Origin: Asparagopsis taxiformis
Lineage: Eukaryota > Rhodophyta > Florideophyceae > Bonnemaisoniales > Bonnemaisoniaceae
Assembly (NCBI GenBank): GCA_030407315.1
Contig: JALQPE010000232.1
Coordinates: 86,616 to 150,615 of the forward strand
Reading direction: 5' to 3'
Length of the DNA stretch: 64,000 nt
Made by a program: the position numbers and the translations under genes. Every line of letters starts with the position of its first letter. Position 1 is the first letter of the stretch. The notes under the pieces were generated by a model. The model was not told the DNA's origin and did not search any database. It saw nothing but the letters and a program-made list of their open reading frames with translations. Shown piece after piece: positions 1 through 11,715 of this stretch.

Positions 1-642
1 CTGTGACGTTCGTGCGTCGGGACGGTTCAGGACCCGCTTAGATCCAAAGGTGGAATCGAGCGGGTGCTGTTTCCCTGTATCGTGATATGGGACGGAAGAG
101 AGGAAGTCCTTGCGACCCTGGTCGAAGTCACGCACCACTTTCTTGAGGTCGGTGTAGTGCGTGGCACCGCGATAGATCGCGAACTGGGCCAGTTCTGGGA
201 AGCGGGAGAGTGCATTCCTCAGAAGGCCAAACTTAGCTTCATCATTGAAAGATGCCTTTTCGAACAGACGATCCATAGTTTTGAGCGAGCCGACAAGATC
301 CTCGGGATCCAGTACCGCGTTGATGGCACTGCGGATATCGTCACTCGGCTCTGTCTTGACTCCGAAACGATCGATGAAGGCCTTCTTGACGAGGGCGTAG
401 TTCATAGCCTCTTCCGTCAGCGCTCCATCCTTGGCGAACGTTTCGTAGTAGAAGTCGAATGCCTCGCCCTCGAGGTGGGCGAGGAGTTCGAGAGCTTTCT
501 CCTCGTCGGACTTGCCGCGCATAGCGACGTTCTCGAAGAAGAAGAAGAACTTCTTGACGTCGGAAGAGAGAGAGCCGTCCATCTTAGCAGTGGATGGACC
601 CGCCTGCTGGTTCGGGTCGTCGGCCCTCCACAAGAGTACCAT
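1..642 (-). CDS. Ty3/gypsy-type retrotransposon gag, 3'-truncated by the window edge
   Basis: The minus strand is open for 214 codons from an ATG at 642 to the first base of the window. The translation has a typical retrotransposon capsid look: KKFFFFFENVAMRG, then ELLAHLEGEAFDFYYETF, then an FIDRFG segment, all helical and without a zinc knuckle before the edge. This pattern (a set of helices ending in F..RFG) is that of the retrotransposon gag family, which forms the virus-like particle in the cytoplasm. The plus-strand frame over the same bases is acidic and biased and is an antisense shadow. Nothing else of the element is visible; protease and pol would lie left of base 1. The element type is inferred from gag only. 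Confidence 0.7.
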   Translation of the reverse strand, partial: MVLLWRADDPNQQAGPSTAKMDGSLSSDVKKFFFFFENVAMRGKSDEEKALELLAHLEGEAFDFYYETFAKDGALTEEAMNYALVKKAFIDRFGVKTEPSDDIRSAINAVLDPEDLVGSLKTMDRLFEKASFNDEAKFGLLRNALSRFPELAQFAIYRGATHYTDLKKVVRDFDQGRKDFLSSVPYHDTGKQHPLDSTFGSKRVLNRPDARTSQ

Positions 643-1630
643 GTTGTACGCGGCCACGGGACGGGGAGTGAAACGGTGTAAAATGTAGAAACGTAGATAG
701 ATCGATTTTTACTAAGTCTAGCTTATCTCCCTCTAGGTTATTCCGACCGCTGGGAGCTGTATTTAGCTTCCTACGGTTGGACGACTGGAAACTTCCAGAC
801 GTCTACCTAACCCTAAATTAAAATTCTGGTAGAAATTACCTGTAGAATTTTTCTTGTAAAAGTCATTTCCACAGCATTGTTGCCGGAAAAGTATGTTGAT
901 TTTTTTCATTCAACGATGGCGCGTCTTTCCTTTCGCAAAGGGAATATTGAATAATCCTTGGATATACTACGAGTAGGAATGAAGGGTATGAGGGCAGTTC
1001 ACCTTGTTGTGGAGTGGTACAACTCCCCAATGGAAGATGCGCAGAGGTGCAAAAGAAGGATGGCAGCAATGAACAGGTGCATGGTTATCATCAATACGCG
1101 AACAATGAACGCATGTGGGTGGTTGAAATTTCAAAAACTTTCAAAAGTCATCTTCCTAACAATAAAGCTCCATCAGAGAGACTGGGGCTGTTCCATGCAC
1201 AATCTCGAGCATGAAAAAATCGTGAGCGTAGATACTTTTGATTTGTAGATCTGGTATTGGGTGTGTGTACAATCCATCAGGTGGCATACTACTGTGAGTC
1301 AGCGACCAGATATGGGTCATCATTTTCATTAAAATTTGAGTTCTATGCGCAAAACTCCCGCGAAATACGGAAACTAGAATGGGTGCCTTCAGAAATCCAC
1401 CACTTGACTACTTCACCACTTTTGAGCCAATAATTGTACAAGGAAAGTAATTGGATGTTTACCACTTTGAACGCGGAGAAGTTGTCTACCCTCTACCCGA
1501 GGGTACTCCGCTTTACACTCCAGTGCTCGGTATAAAATGAAGTCATACATTGGAAAACAGACTGTCCTTCGCGGTATGAGGGCCATAGTCGGAACAAAAA
1601 GGGACCGTTGGACTATTAATCGAACATTTC
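643..1630. other. No gene recognised; probable 5' leader/LTR side of the gag element and unassigned DNA
   Basis: Upstream of the minus-strand gag. A minus-strand stop lies in the gag frame shortly before its ATG. I see no conserved protein, no clear LTR ends and no tandem repeat. Short ORFs here have no domain-like features. Confidence 0.4.
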
Positions 1631-3806
1631 TGTAGGACCAGCCGGGGTGGCGATCGCTAAGGGAGTTCTAGAATTGCAGTCGTATCAGGTCGAGGTGAAC
1701 CGGATCGCGCTGGTTGAACTTGCGTTTCGCGCGTCGCTCGTGTAGTGCAATGCCACTTGGCGAAGCGCTTACAGCTAGGTGTTTCACCTCCAATTTTGGG
1801 CACTTTACCCAATTCTTTTAATTCTCAACTATTTTGGACTATCTATTCTAACAGCAGTGCAATCACTGAACACGTGGCACGTGACACCAGTGATACACTG
1901 AATTGTACACTACACCTAACGGTTTACACTGTATTTACAGTGTGCCAGCGCCGCCGGCGCACCCGTCACTTAGGGTTTTTCGACCACCCCACTGTATCAG
2001 TATTTAGCCTAGCTATTGGACACCAACCACAAGGACATTTAGGGTTACAAGCCACATGTAATTTATTATTTAACTAGAGGCGAATCGCCATGTCCTTTGA
2101 TTGTAAAAGCCAGCCGGAAGCTCGGTGTCCAATCTACCCCCAGGGTGCGTTTTGCCTACTGATTCAGTGTGCTTCTCCCTTGGCTATGGTGCTTGGCACT
2201 CTTCCGGTGTCCCTTTTCGCTGATTCAGCTTCTCAATGTCGGGACGCTGTATCAGCATTGCCCCTACCACGCGTCACCGGTGGTGCGCGTGCCCCTCAAT
2301 CAGGTGTCTTCGGCCGCCTGGTGCCCACCCGGAGGTATGGTTGCGAGCCACTCCCAACTTGCGTTTCGCAGTCTCATTACAGCCTGCTTCGACTTTGGCT
2401 ATAGTGTCTGGCCTGCTTCTGGAACCCATTCCCCGCTGTATCAGCTTTCTGTCCTGGCCGTCGTGCTGGTTCAGCAAACCCCCCGCCGACCAATCGGACT
2501 TGGTTATTGATGTGCTCCCAAATATCGTTTTGCAGTCTCATAGAAGCCTGCTTCGTCTTTGGCTATAGCGCGGACCGCGCCGACCCTGGTCACTCTCTGA
2601 TTCAGTCTTTGACTGGTTATTCTGTTGGATCAGCTTCCCTTTCCCTGATACCACGCGTCACCGGTGGTGCGCGTGCCCTTCGATCAGGTATCTTCGGGTG
2701 CCTGGTGCCCGGCTCTTGAGCCATTGCCCCTCTCCCGCTGTACCAGCGTATCGCTGTATGCATCGCTGTACCAACGTCCGCCCTATCCTATAGGGCTCCC
2801 CCTTCTTCTTCTCTTTTGCTTCTTATACAGGGCACTCACCCCTTTTGTGCCTGGTGTCCTCCCTTCTTCCCTATTAGGGTTGGTGAACCACCATCCTTTC
2901 GGTGCACCACCATGACTCACCATGTGACCACAGGATTCTAGACGGATCGTCTGTGTGGCCTTACAACCCACACTAAGGCAGGCGATTCGCCTTTGCTCTA
3001 CCACACTCGACCCGAGCCTGACTACCGAGACAGGAAGGCTCGAACACCTCGCGGTGGCTCGCCGATTCGGCTTACAGCCAAGGCTGGCCGTTGTCGAATC
3101 GACCAAGCCATTGCACTACAGCTCGGTCGCGGTGGCGATCGGCTGGTACAACGGCGGAACGCGTAGGGATCGATCGCAACACGGGATTCGCGGGCCGGCG
3201 CAAGCCGTGATCTCAGGGTGAGATCACCGAGTAAACCCGAGCACAACGCGATCCACACAGGGGTCGTAAATCCCTGGCCTAGTGGCGTGCGACGCAACGC
3301 GCGCTATCGCGGTGCGACGCAGTTCGACGATCGGTTTATGCGCAGCGCGCACGCGAACATCGGCGATCGTGAGCAACCCGCACGCAGTGTCGTAACGCAA
3401 TCGGTCCTCGTGACGCGCTAGACGCTTAAATCGTAGCTGCGAAGATGCTGGCAGTTTATTGGTAAGGTGCGAAGCAGAACGACCATTAATAGCTAACTAC
3501 TAAGGACAGGTTGTCCTTGCGTGGCTGGCCGGCGGCCGCTCGCTCGCACGCAAAAAGGGAAATATTTGGGAAAAAGACTTTCGTCATAAAAAACCCAAAA
3601 AGGGGAAATAAAGGGAAATTCGTAGAAATCGCTTCGCGTGGCGCCGGGCTCGCAATCGCACGCGTTCGCACAGGCACGCCGTGACACGTAATTGTATCGC
3701 CACGCGTACGCTCGCTTACTAACTAACTAAACGCGGATGCACGCAGACTCAACTCGATGCCATCGCTCCGACCCGCGTTCGCGCTCGCAACATAAATTGC
3801 ATCACA
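1631..3806 (+). mobile_element. LTR family A, copy 1 (split by a nested solo LTR)
   Basis: Starts TGTAGGACCAGCC and ends AAATTGCATCACA, matching the other copies at 7786-9260 and, inverted, at 11716-12515. Removing the nested insert at 1741-3120 and its duplicated GCTCG leaves about 790 bp, the same size as the 800-bp complete copy. The flanks ATTTC and TGGTC do not match, so this is not a simple solo LTR. TGGTCCACCTG follows the 3' end directly, where a tRNA primer-binding site would lie, so it may be a 5' LTR with a truncated interior. The family is named only from these three copies. Confidence 0.75.
1741..3120 (+). mobile_element. Solo LTR (~1.38 kb) nested in LTR family A copy 1
   Basis: Begins TGTAGTGCAATG and ends CATTGCACTACA, a 12-bp perfect terminal inversion with TG..CA ends. 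It is flanked on both sides by GCTCG (1736-1740 and 3121-3125), a 5-bp target duplication. Joining the flanks restores the sequence seen in the other family A copies. It contains internal duplications: bases 2267-2330 recur at about 2651-2714, and 2370-2404 recurs at about 2534-2569. ORFs in it look non-coding. The size is large for an LTR, so a non-autonomous element with 5-bp duplication is the alternative. Confidence 0.8.
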
Positions 3807-4426
3807 TGGTCCACCTGCCCGCTTCTTTTAACGCCGCCAGGGGACCGGGAGTGGCCTTCCGCCCACCGGGACAAGGCTACCGGCTGGGAGCGCTGTCGGT
3901 TCGGCATCCCCAGCCGGTCAACCGAGCCAACGCCCGTGGGATTCTCAATCGGTTTCGACCGCAGCAGCCGGCGGTATCACAGTTGCAGAACCCGCTGTGT
4001 GGGCACCCACGCGTGGAGGCGACCACAATTCCCCGCGGGGATCCATCGCGTTAAGCGCGTAGTTAACCCTTGAGTGGGTTGAGGACGGCCACGGCCGATA
4101 GATCCCTCCGGCAGGATAGATCCAGCCGTCCCGGACCCCGCTCTACCACCCGTTACCGGGTTGGGGGACAGGTGTCCGGGCTCCGAGGGATAGATCCACC
4201 CGACACAGCCCTCCGGTGACGAGGATCGCACGAGACATCCGCCTCGTGGAATCGGCGCTCTCACTCGTGAGTTCGAAGCCTTATCCTTATCTACTAATCC
4301 TCCTTGGAGGTACAATCTATCTTACAGGGCTAAGGTCCTACAATTCTCCAATGCCCGTTGCATTTATACTTCTGTCCCAGAAACACTCGAAATTCGTAAC
4401 ATGGCCGGCCACGAGCATTCCACCCA
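3807..4426. other. Probable interior remnant of LTR family A element; no gene recognised
   Basis: GC-rich sequence between LTR family A copy 1 and the next LTR. Reading frames on both strands are proline/arginine rich with no domain. It may be leader sequence of the family A element. Confidence 0.35.
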
Positions 4427-5123
4427 TGTTGTCGTACCGCCTGGCGGTCTTCTCATACTGAGCCGTGTCGCCTCCCTATTGGGTACCCACTTAAGGGACA
4501 TGCCAATCAGAAGGCACCAGCCAACTGGGCGTGTTTCCTGTAATTGGGACACCCTCAAGGCTGTAAGTACCCCACTCGGGCCCATCAGCCCCGGCCAAGA
4601 CCCCACAAGGGGCAAATTCTAACTTCAAGCTGATCAGCTGAACATTACAATGTAAGCCTAACTGGCAATGACCTCGCGGGTAGGCGAGCGCCGTTAACTG
4701 GATTCGGATTGGTCAACTAACTGGATATTTATTCCTAACCACTAACCCTATCTTACAGCAGACTTAGTATAAATATGCCACTGGATTGGCCAGTAGGCTC
4801 GAGCCTATCGGTGTCCAGAGTAACGTAAACTCAAGTGGAATTACAACCCATTGGAACAGTGTTCGCATACCTAACGTTTAACCCTCTCAGGGAAGACCTT
4901 AGGGTTAGCCAACAGCTCGACGGATTACGTCACTCGCTCCATTCATACGCATCTCGCGTGAGCGCAATAATCGCACAACCCCCTCCGGGTAGCGATGCTT
5001 TCTCTCATACGAGATTACCCGCTGGGTACACTAAAGGTTCATCTGCTCTACCACTTCCTCTACCGAGGTTCGCGACACCTGTCGGGTGGTTTTGCCGCAC
5101 CAGCGGATTTTCTACCTGCTACA
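4427..5123 (+). mobile_element. LTR of copia family B, likely 5' LTR of the decayed copia that follows
   Basis: Starts TGTTGTCGTACCGCC and ends CTACCTGCTACA. It is almost the same as the inverted unit at 6584-7277. The flanks ACCCA and TCTGC differ, as expected if this is the left LTR of a longer element rather than a solo LTR. Copia gag, protease and integrase fragments follow on the same strand. The joining of LTR and interior is inferred from order and orientation. Confidence 0.65.
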
Positions 5124-5141
5124 TCTGCCAGATGTAGCAGG
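5115..5141. repeat. 27-bp hairpin at LTR/interior junction
   Basis: CCTGCTACATCT, then GCC, then AGATGTAGCAGG: two perfect 12-base arms with a 3-base loop straddling the end of the LTR at 5123. Confidence 0.85.
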
Positions 5142-7785
5142 AACAGTGTTCCGCCAATCCCACATATCCAACACCAACTGGAAATACCGGAACTCAAGAT
5201 TGGGAGTTACATAGCATGGAAAATAACTGTGGAACATTTTGCCCGCGCTCAAGGTGTCTACGAACACTTGACCAATAACAAACCTGTTCCTTCAGACCTT
5301 ATTATGGTGACTTGACACCTCACCAAAAATACACAAGCCCAACTGCTTGTCTTCTCAAATTTATCTTAAGATGTCATAAATCATTACACCGACACCGAGC
5401 TCCACTGAGCTATCACAGTTTTTTACAATAAAATTACTCATAGAATGACAAAATAACTCCGGAAAACTCCCCAGAGAATCTACCTCGAAAAGCCCGTTCC
5501 ATGCATTGGTCATATTCTGCCCCCAGTTCTGATTTCATCAATCAGAACCAAGAACTTCGGACGATTATGATGAGATCCAACTACCCAGACATTACCAACG
5601 AGCAGACTGCCTTTTGGTTCATGCTTGAAGGCCTAGAGAATCATTTCGAATGGACAACATTCCTGCATACTGTGTCGGCACACATCGGTTTGAACCCCAA
5701 CCGACCACTCTCTCTTCATCACATCACTGCCATGATGCTCAATCACGACTAACTCTAATCCTGCACATCTACGCCTGCATCACCCATCAACAATTTTCTT
5801 TCCCCTTCATTCATTCAAAACCCTCAACGATACTACCAACGCCGCAATTTTACACGCCGCACGTCCAACCCTCATCCCTTTCTCCCAGAAAGCAACATAC
5901 CAAGACCACATGGCCACTCTGCCAGATGGTGCACAATGCATGGTACAAGCTCCCATGATACCTCCCACTGCAAAATGCGCATAATGCTCGAACTATTTCC
6001 ATATGCTACAGACCGCAAACCAATCCGCCGCACGCGACCACATAACATTGGTCACAAAGCGGTTACACCCTCAGAAGGATATGATTCACCTGCTCCACTC
6101 TCTGAATCCGACGATGTGAGTTCTAGTCGACATACAACCTACATTCTCGACTCAGGAGCGAATCGTACTCACCTCACTTCTCCCTCCTCAGACATCCCCG
6201 TGAAATCGTCTTCCACAATACGTGCAGATGGCAGGCATGCATAAGTGACACATGATGGACGAGCATCGATTCCTGCGCTACAGCACAAGTCCCTCCCTCC
6301 ACGCGACGTAGTCGTTTCTCCCTCTCTGCAGAGCAATATGCTATCTGTGGGCCAAATATCCATAACATACAACATCAGATTCCAACAGAAAACAGCTTTC
6401 ATCAAAACACCATCCCCTCCCCAACCCAAAGACCAGATTGTGGCCACTGCTTGAGAAACCCACAAAGGGCTTTAACTTCTACAATATTCCAAACAACACA
6501 AGTCGCGTATACGTCGCTTAACAATGAAAAGCAAGCGCAAAAGATTTGCGAACAGCACACGAGCTATCCCTGCCCGACGCAGGTGTAGCAGGTAGAAAAT
6601 CCGCTGGTGCGGCAAAACCACCCGACAGGTGTCGCGAACCTCGGTAGAGGAAGTGGTAGAGCAGATGAACCTTTAGTGTACCCAGCGGGTAATCTCGTAT
6701 GAGAGAAAGCATCGCTACCCGGAGGGGGTTGTGCGATTATTGCGCTCACGCGAGATGCGTATGAATGGAGCGAGTGACGTAATCCGTCGAGCTGTTGGCT
6801 AACCCTAAGGTCTTCCCTGAGAGGGTTAAACGTTAGGTATGCGAACACTGTTCCAATGGGTTGTAATTCCACTTGAGTTTACGTTACTCTGGAAACCGAT
6901 AGGCTCGAGCCTACTGGCCAATCCAGTGGCATATTTATACTAAGTCTGCTGTAAGATAGGGTTAGTGGTTAGGAATAAATATCCAGTTAGTTGACCAATC
7001 CGAATCCAGTTAACGGCGCTCGCCTACCCGCGAGGTCATTGCCAGTTAGGCTTACATTGTAATGTTCAGCTGATCAGCTTGAAGTTAGAATTTGCCCCTT
7101 GTGGGGTCTTGGCCGGGGCTGATGGGCCCGAGTGGGGTACTTACAGCCTTGAGGGTGTCCCAATTACAGGAAACACGCCCAGTTGGCTGGTGCCTTCTGA
7201 TTGGCATGTCCCTTAAGTGGGTACCCAATAGGGAGGCGACACGGCTCAGTATGAGAAGACCGCCAGGCGGTACAACAGCAAGTCAAAACAAATCCACTTA
7301 TCCTCCACAAAAAACACCTGCTCAAACGCCACATATTATTCTAAAGCACCTTCGCAAACAGCACTCACAGAAACGTTTTCAACCCCTGACCTACCTCAAA
7401 AAGGCGATTTCCAAGAAGCATCATTCTCAATAAACCTCGTATCTCCTCGTGCACGTGTGCACGAATCAAGGCGGACCTACAGTCCATTATCAGAGACTAC
7501 CACAAGTGGCATCTCAAATTGAACCACATTGACCCTAAAAAGATTCACTACATGGCCAAGAATGTCCTTGCTCCCTACATGCTTTCAACACTGCCTCACA
7601 CAACCCCTCACGATTTTCTCTGCTCTTGTTGTGCATACGGAAAAATGCACGCTGCTCCATTCTGCCGCAAAATACGCACTACCCTTATCGATTCTCACTT
7701 ACACACCCCACGTCTGCGGTCTCATTTCCCATCATTCCATCTCCCGCAATCGTTTCTTCATTACTCCATTACGAATGAAGCAGAT
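5124..7785 (+). pseudogene. Decayed Ty1/copia interior (gag, protease, integrase N-terminus fragments)
   Basis: Three short coding fragments lie in pol order on the plus strand. Bases 5501-5752 hold a gag-like piece (TAFWFMLEGLENHFEW). Around 6130-6240 is an aspartic protease signature, ILDSGANRTHLT, with the catalytic D-S-G. Around 7530-7780 is the integrase zinc region and core start, with CSCCAYGKMH and then VCGLISHHSISRNRFFIT. Frames shift repeatedly and stops are frequent, so it cannot make protein. A solo LTR (6584-7277) is inserted in inverse orientation between protease and integrase, and LTR family A copy 2 cuts the integrase at 7785. The rest of pol is not seen. Confidence 0.65.
6584..7277 (-). 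mobile_element. Solo LTR of copia family B, inserted in reverse
   Basis: Inverted, nearly identical copy of 4427-5123 with TG..CA ends. The flanks GCAGG (6579-6583) and GCAAG (7278-7282) match at 4 of 5 bases, consistent with a slightly decayed target duplication. It interrupts the decayed copia interior. An inverted pair this close could also cause local rearrangement. Confidence 0.75.
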
Positions 7786-9260
7786 TGTAGGACCAGCCGG
7801 GATTGCGGTTGCTAGGGGAGTTCAAGAATTGTTTGCCGGGTCAGGGCGAGGTGAACCGGATGGCGCTGTTGAACTTGCGTTTCGCACGTCTCTCGGTCGC
7901 GATGGCGGCTGTGGAACGATAGTTCGGTAGACGTAGTAGCTGGTACGAGCTACGGACACGCTGTCCTTACGAAACGAAGCAACGAACAGTGCCACCTGCT
8001 GGTGTTTGACTGTATGTTAGGTAGAAAGGTAGAAGGTAGAGATATGTTAGCGAGTAGACACGAGCGTCACGACGCAACAATCCACGCGAGGATTACGTTC
8101 AATAAACGAGGTGGCACGTCACCGGAGGCGCTCTCAACCAAGCCCGTAAGCACTACACGCAATCAGCCTCACGTGCGGCGATGGGTAGGGAGTACGCAGC
8201 TCGACGGAGACGAAGCATCGCTAGGCAAAACGTAAACGTAACGTAGAAGTCAGTCGTAGACTAGAGCCCTTGCTCGTTCGATAATTGTCCCCTTTCCCTC
8301 CCGGCACGATGCCAATACCTATATAGCCACGATGGCATCGCTTTACAGTGTAAACACTGCTCGTAACGTCCCCGAATGGGAAAGGACCTTATGGGTCGCA
8401 CGTAAGGACCCGTTGGTCCGTTGGCCGTTGCCAGTACGTTCGTTGCACACGTGTGCCGGTTGCGCGCGCGCATGCGCCAGCAATGTTGGTGCATTGCTGT
8501 CGCCGGTCGTGTCCGCCGAAATTCGAATTCCGCGGAAATCGTAAATATTTGCAATTTCGGAATTGCCACGTATGCTACAGCGGCCGGGTGGTACAACAGC
8601 GGAACACGCAGGGTTCGATCGCAACACGGGTTTCGCGGGCCGGTGCAAGCCTTGATCTCAGGGGTGAGGTCACCGAGTAAACTCGAGCACAACGCGATCC
8701 ACGCAGGGATCGGAAAACCCTGGCCTAGTGGTTTGCGACGCAACGCGCGATATCGCGGTGTGACGCAGTTCGACAGTCGGTATAAGTGGCGCGCGCACAC
8801 GTACGTCGGCGATCATGAGCATTCCGCACTCGATATCTCAACGCAATCGGTCCTTGCGACGCGCTAGACGCTTAACTCGTAGCTGCGAAAGTGCTGACTG
8901 TTTATTGGTAGGGTGCGAAGCAGTGCGACCATTAATAGCTAACTACTGATGACAGGCGTTCCTCGCGCAGCCGGGTGGCGGCGGCTGCACGCTCACACGC
9001 CAAAGGGGAATATTTTTGGAAAAAGACTTTCGCCATTAAAAACCCGAAAGGGGAAATAAAGGTAAATTCGTAGAAATTGCTACACGTGGTGCCGAGCTCG
9101 CGGTTTCGTGGAAACTGTCGCGCGCTCGCGTTCGTGCAGAAGCTCTGTGACGTAATCAAAACGCCACGCGTACGCTCGCTTACTAAGGTGGATTCACGCG
9201 TATTTAACTAGACACAATCGCTGCGAACGGGCGCGCGTCGACGAGACAAATTGCGCCACA
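7786..9260 (+). mobile_element. LTR family A, copy 2 (split by a nested solo LTR)
   Basis: Starts TGTAGGACCAGCC and ends TTGCGCCACA. Without the insert at 7910-8579 it is about 800 bp and aligns along its length with copy 3. The left flank is copia integrase and the right flank is gypsy RNase H, with no matching target duplication (CAGAT and TAGGT). So this LTR sits at a junction between two unrelated elements, probably made by recombination or deletion rather than by plain insertion. Confidence 0.75.
7910..8579 (+). mobile_element. Solo LTR (family C, 670 bp) nested in LTR family A copy 2
   Basis: Begins TGTGGAACGATAG, ends GTATGCTACA and is flanked by GCGGC on both sides (7905-7909 and 8580-8584). 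A second copy with a different duplication, GTGTA, is at 56813-57475. Two independent insertions with exact flanking duplications make the ends secure. Confidence 0.9.
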
Positions 9261-10940
9261 TAGGTAACTTTGATATATTCCCCATAACTTTCAAACCTGG
9301 CAAGATTCATGTATTGGATGATTTATTATCAAGGGCTCCTCACGATATAAATGGGTGGAATACTTTACTTGGCAATATTGAAGCACCTGAAATCAATTTT
9401 AGGATATTTTAACCCGATATGATGATAGCCAGTTCTTCGGACCAGTGGTATGAGCCGTGGAAGGAGATTTTCCTGAAGATGATATTCAGAAACGAAAGCA
9501 GGAAAATATAATACCATTGTTTTGTCGTGAACGTGAGAGGCTATTTTACAATGGAAAGTTTATGTACCGAGGAGGTCTGTGTCCAGTATTTTGCAAATGG
9601 CTCATGACTCTAGTATATGCGGCAATTTCAAGTTCTTGAAGACGCTAGCAAGGCTTGAAAAATTCCATTGGAGATTCTAAGACCGAGACGTCCGGAAGTA
9701 TGTGGAGCGATGCATGAAGTGTCAGCAATACAAAGACTCTAATCAGAAGAAGTTGATGGATCCAACATCTTTAGAGGTTCCTGAGAGAAGATGGGGATCT
9801 CTAGCAACTGACTTTATCGTAAGTCTACCCAAGAAAAAAGTCGGTTATGATGCCATAATTATCTGGGTAGACCAGTTGATGAGAAAGGTTCATTTTATCA
9901 AGTTACGAGGTACAGACACTGCCGAGGATATTGCCAGTGCATTCTTCTCCAGCATATTCAAGCTTCATGTACTTCCCGAAAATATGGTATCGGATCAAGA
10001 TAGAAAGTTGACATCCAAGTTTTGGGATTCTTTGATGGAACTCTGTGGCGTTAAGCTCAAGATATCAATGGGCAGGCACCCACAGACGGATGGTACGTCC
10101 GAAATCATGAATCAGATGAATGAGAGCCATCATCGGTGCTATTTTTCCTGTAACCAAGACAATTGGGATAAAATTCTACCAGCTGCAAAGTATTCCTACA
10201 ATTCTTCTGTTTCTGAAGATCTGCTTATGTCACCTTTTGAGCTAGACCTGGTATGGATTCCAAAGTCTCCTTTGGACTTGGTTTCTGGAAGCGAGATACC
10301 TATGAAAAGTTTTGAGGACTTCAGGAAACGGCTTAAAGATTCTCTTGAAGATGATAAGTGCTCTTACAACATTACGAAAGAAGCACAGAGTGCGTATGCC
10401 TCCAGAAAGTTAACAGATCCAGAATATAATGTGGGATACAAGTTATGGATTAACAAGTCTTTGTTCAGGGATTCATAATATCAGTCTCAGGAAAAGGAGA
10501 AGTTGACAGCAAAACGTTTTGGCCTGTTTGTTGTGAAGTAATTAATTGGAAAAAATGCAGTTAGGTTGTATTTTCTTGATCGTATCAAGATTCATCCTGT
10601 TGTTAATGTCAGCCACACAATTCCTCATGTAGAACAACCGGATAATATTTCTGCTCCAATAACTCCTGTACCGGCCCCTGTCTATTCTATTTAAGGTGAT
10701 GAAAGCGAGGTTAAAGCGAACTTGAATCATGGAAAAAAGGACGAGGATATAAGTTCTTACCCTTAATGAACGGTAGTCCTGCGCATGATGCTTCATGGCA
10801 GCCTATGAGGGATTTCATGGATATGGATGGCATTAAGACTGGAATATGGTTAGAATACATCCGGAAGAAGAATATTCTACCGGAATATCATGATGAATAA
10901 CTAAGTTGATGAGTACATCAAAAGTGTGAGGGGGTAATGG
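9261..10940 (+). pseudogene. Decayed Ty3/gypsy (chromovirus-like) pol: RNase H end, integrase, chromodomain-like tail
   Basis: Just after the family A LTR the translation reads like the RNase H C-terminus (KPGKIHVLDDLLSRAP). It continues into the integrase zinc-binding end (ERCMKCQQYK) and the integrase core ORF. After that ORF, fragments resemble the end of a chromovirus integrase: a HPVVNVSHTIPH segment, then DASWQPMRDFMD, which looks like the last strand and helix of a chromodomain. Frames are broken by stops between these parts. The 5' half (gag, protease, reverse transcriptase) is missing, replaced by the LTR to the left. A plausible 3' LTR follows. Confidence 0.65.
9702..10478 (+). CDS. 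Ty3/gypsy integrase fragment (258 aa)
   Basis: Longest intact piece of the decayed gypsy element. The start shows the second half of the zinc-binding domain (C-x2-C in ERCMKCQQY). The core follows with three acidic positions in family context: D in ATDFIVSLPKK, D in ENMVSDQDRKLTSKFW, and E in PQTDGTSEIMNQ, where the family usually has GQTER. It then has YSYNSSVSEDLLMSPFEL, matching the conserved end of the core. Integrase joins element cDNA to host DNA in the nucleus. The first ATG is internal to the ancestral polyprotein, so this is not a true gene start. It is almost certainly not functional alone. Confidence 0.8.
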   Translation: MERCMKCQQYKDSNQKKLMDPTSLEVPERRWGSLATDFIVSLPKKKVGYDAIIIWVDQLMRKVHFIKLRGTDTAEDIASAFFSSIFKLHVLPENMVSDQDRKLTSKFWDSLMELCGVKLKISMGRHPQTDGTSEIMNQMNESHHRCYFSCNQDNWDKILPAAKYSYNSSVSEDLLMSPFELDLVWIPKSPLDLVSGSEIPMKSFEDFRKRLKDSLEDDKCSYNITKEAQSAYASRKLTDPEYNVGYKLWINKSLFRDS

Positions 10941-11345
10941 TGTAAAGAACTCATGCTGATGCCAGTAATGGCCAGCATAAACTAGTGTATTCTAGACACT
11001 AAAGTTTACACTAAGTTCACTCATATACTATATGCTGCTAGAAAGTAACTTGCTGTTAGACCTAGAAGTATCTAGTTGGCTATCTCATCGAGTGATGTCA
11101 TGATGGCATCATGTTAGATTTGTATTGATGGCATAATTTTATTTGATAAGTACTTTCTAGAATTAGTTCGACCTCGAACTACAATTTATCTGTGGTTATA
11201 AAAAGGCATGGTCAACTCCGGTCTAGGGGTATCGAAAGCATCATCGATCATTCCACAAAAACTACTACTCAGCTATCCCGTATACACATTCATTTCAGAA
11301 AGACTCCGTTATCAGATGATCATACTAATTTTACACACAGTTACA
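10941..11345 (+). mobile_element. Probable 3' LTR of the gypsy remnant
   Basis: Preceded by a purine run (AAGTGTGAGGGGGTAA) that fits a polypurine tract. Starts TGTAAAGAACTC and the proposed end is CACACAGTTACA, giving short TGTAA/TTACA inverted ends. A TATA-like TATAAAAAGG is at 11197. There is no second copy in the window to confirm the ends, so the right boundary is approximate. Confidence 0.5.
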
Positions 11346-11715
11346 GTAAACTAATCCACTGTGTAACGCCTTGCTAGAGCTGGATAATCCAGACTAGGAT
11401 ATTGGATCAGGTGTCCGTCTTCTATTGGCTGACATTGCGCTACCCAGGTAATATTGATACCAGCGCTGTAGCAGTCCATACGTTGCCAGCCTACAATGAT
11501 GAAGGACAAGTAATAATGGGCCCATGCCGAATGAAAGATACACACCATAGACAAATATTATCTTCTGGGTTGCACTACCCATAAGACAGTCTAACAGCAA
11601 CGGTAGCTTACCTGCAAAGTTGCCTAGTGGTCTCGACTCTATAATGGCATCCTCTCCTTGTCCATTAGGAAAAAAAGGCTGAGCGACATCGCCATTACCA
11701 ATCTCGTGTACTTTC
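11346..11715. other. No feature recognised
   Basis: AT-rich unassigned sequence between the gypsy LTR and the target duplication CTTTC of the next solo LTR. No ORF with domain-like character and no repeat seen. Confidence 0.4.

Noticed and set aside
64..681. Plus-strand 205-codon ORF, acidic
   Set aside because: The minus strand over the same bases is a clear retrotransposon gag; the plus frame is its shadow.
1745..2915. Several overlapping plus ORFs of 70-113 codons
   Set aside because: All lie in a solo LTR with defined ends; composition reflects duplications, and no domain is present.
7786..9260. Target duplication for LTR family A copies 1 and 2
   Set aside because: Flanks do not match (ATTTC/TGGTC and CAGAT/TAGGT), unlike copy 3.
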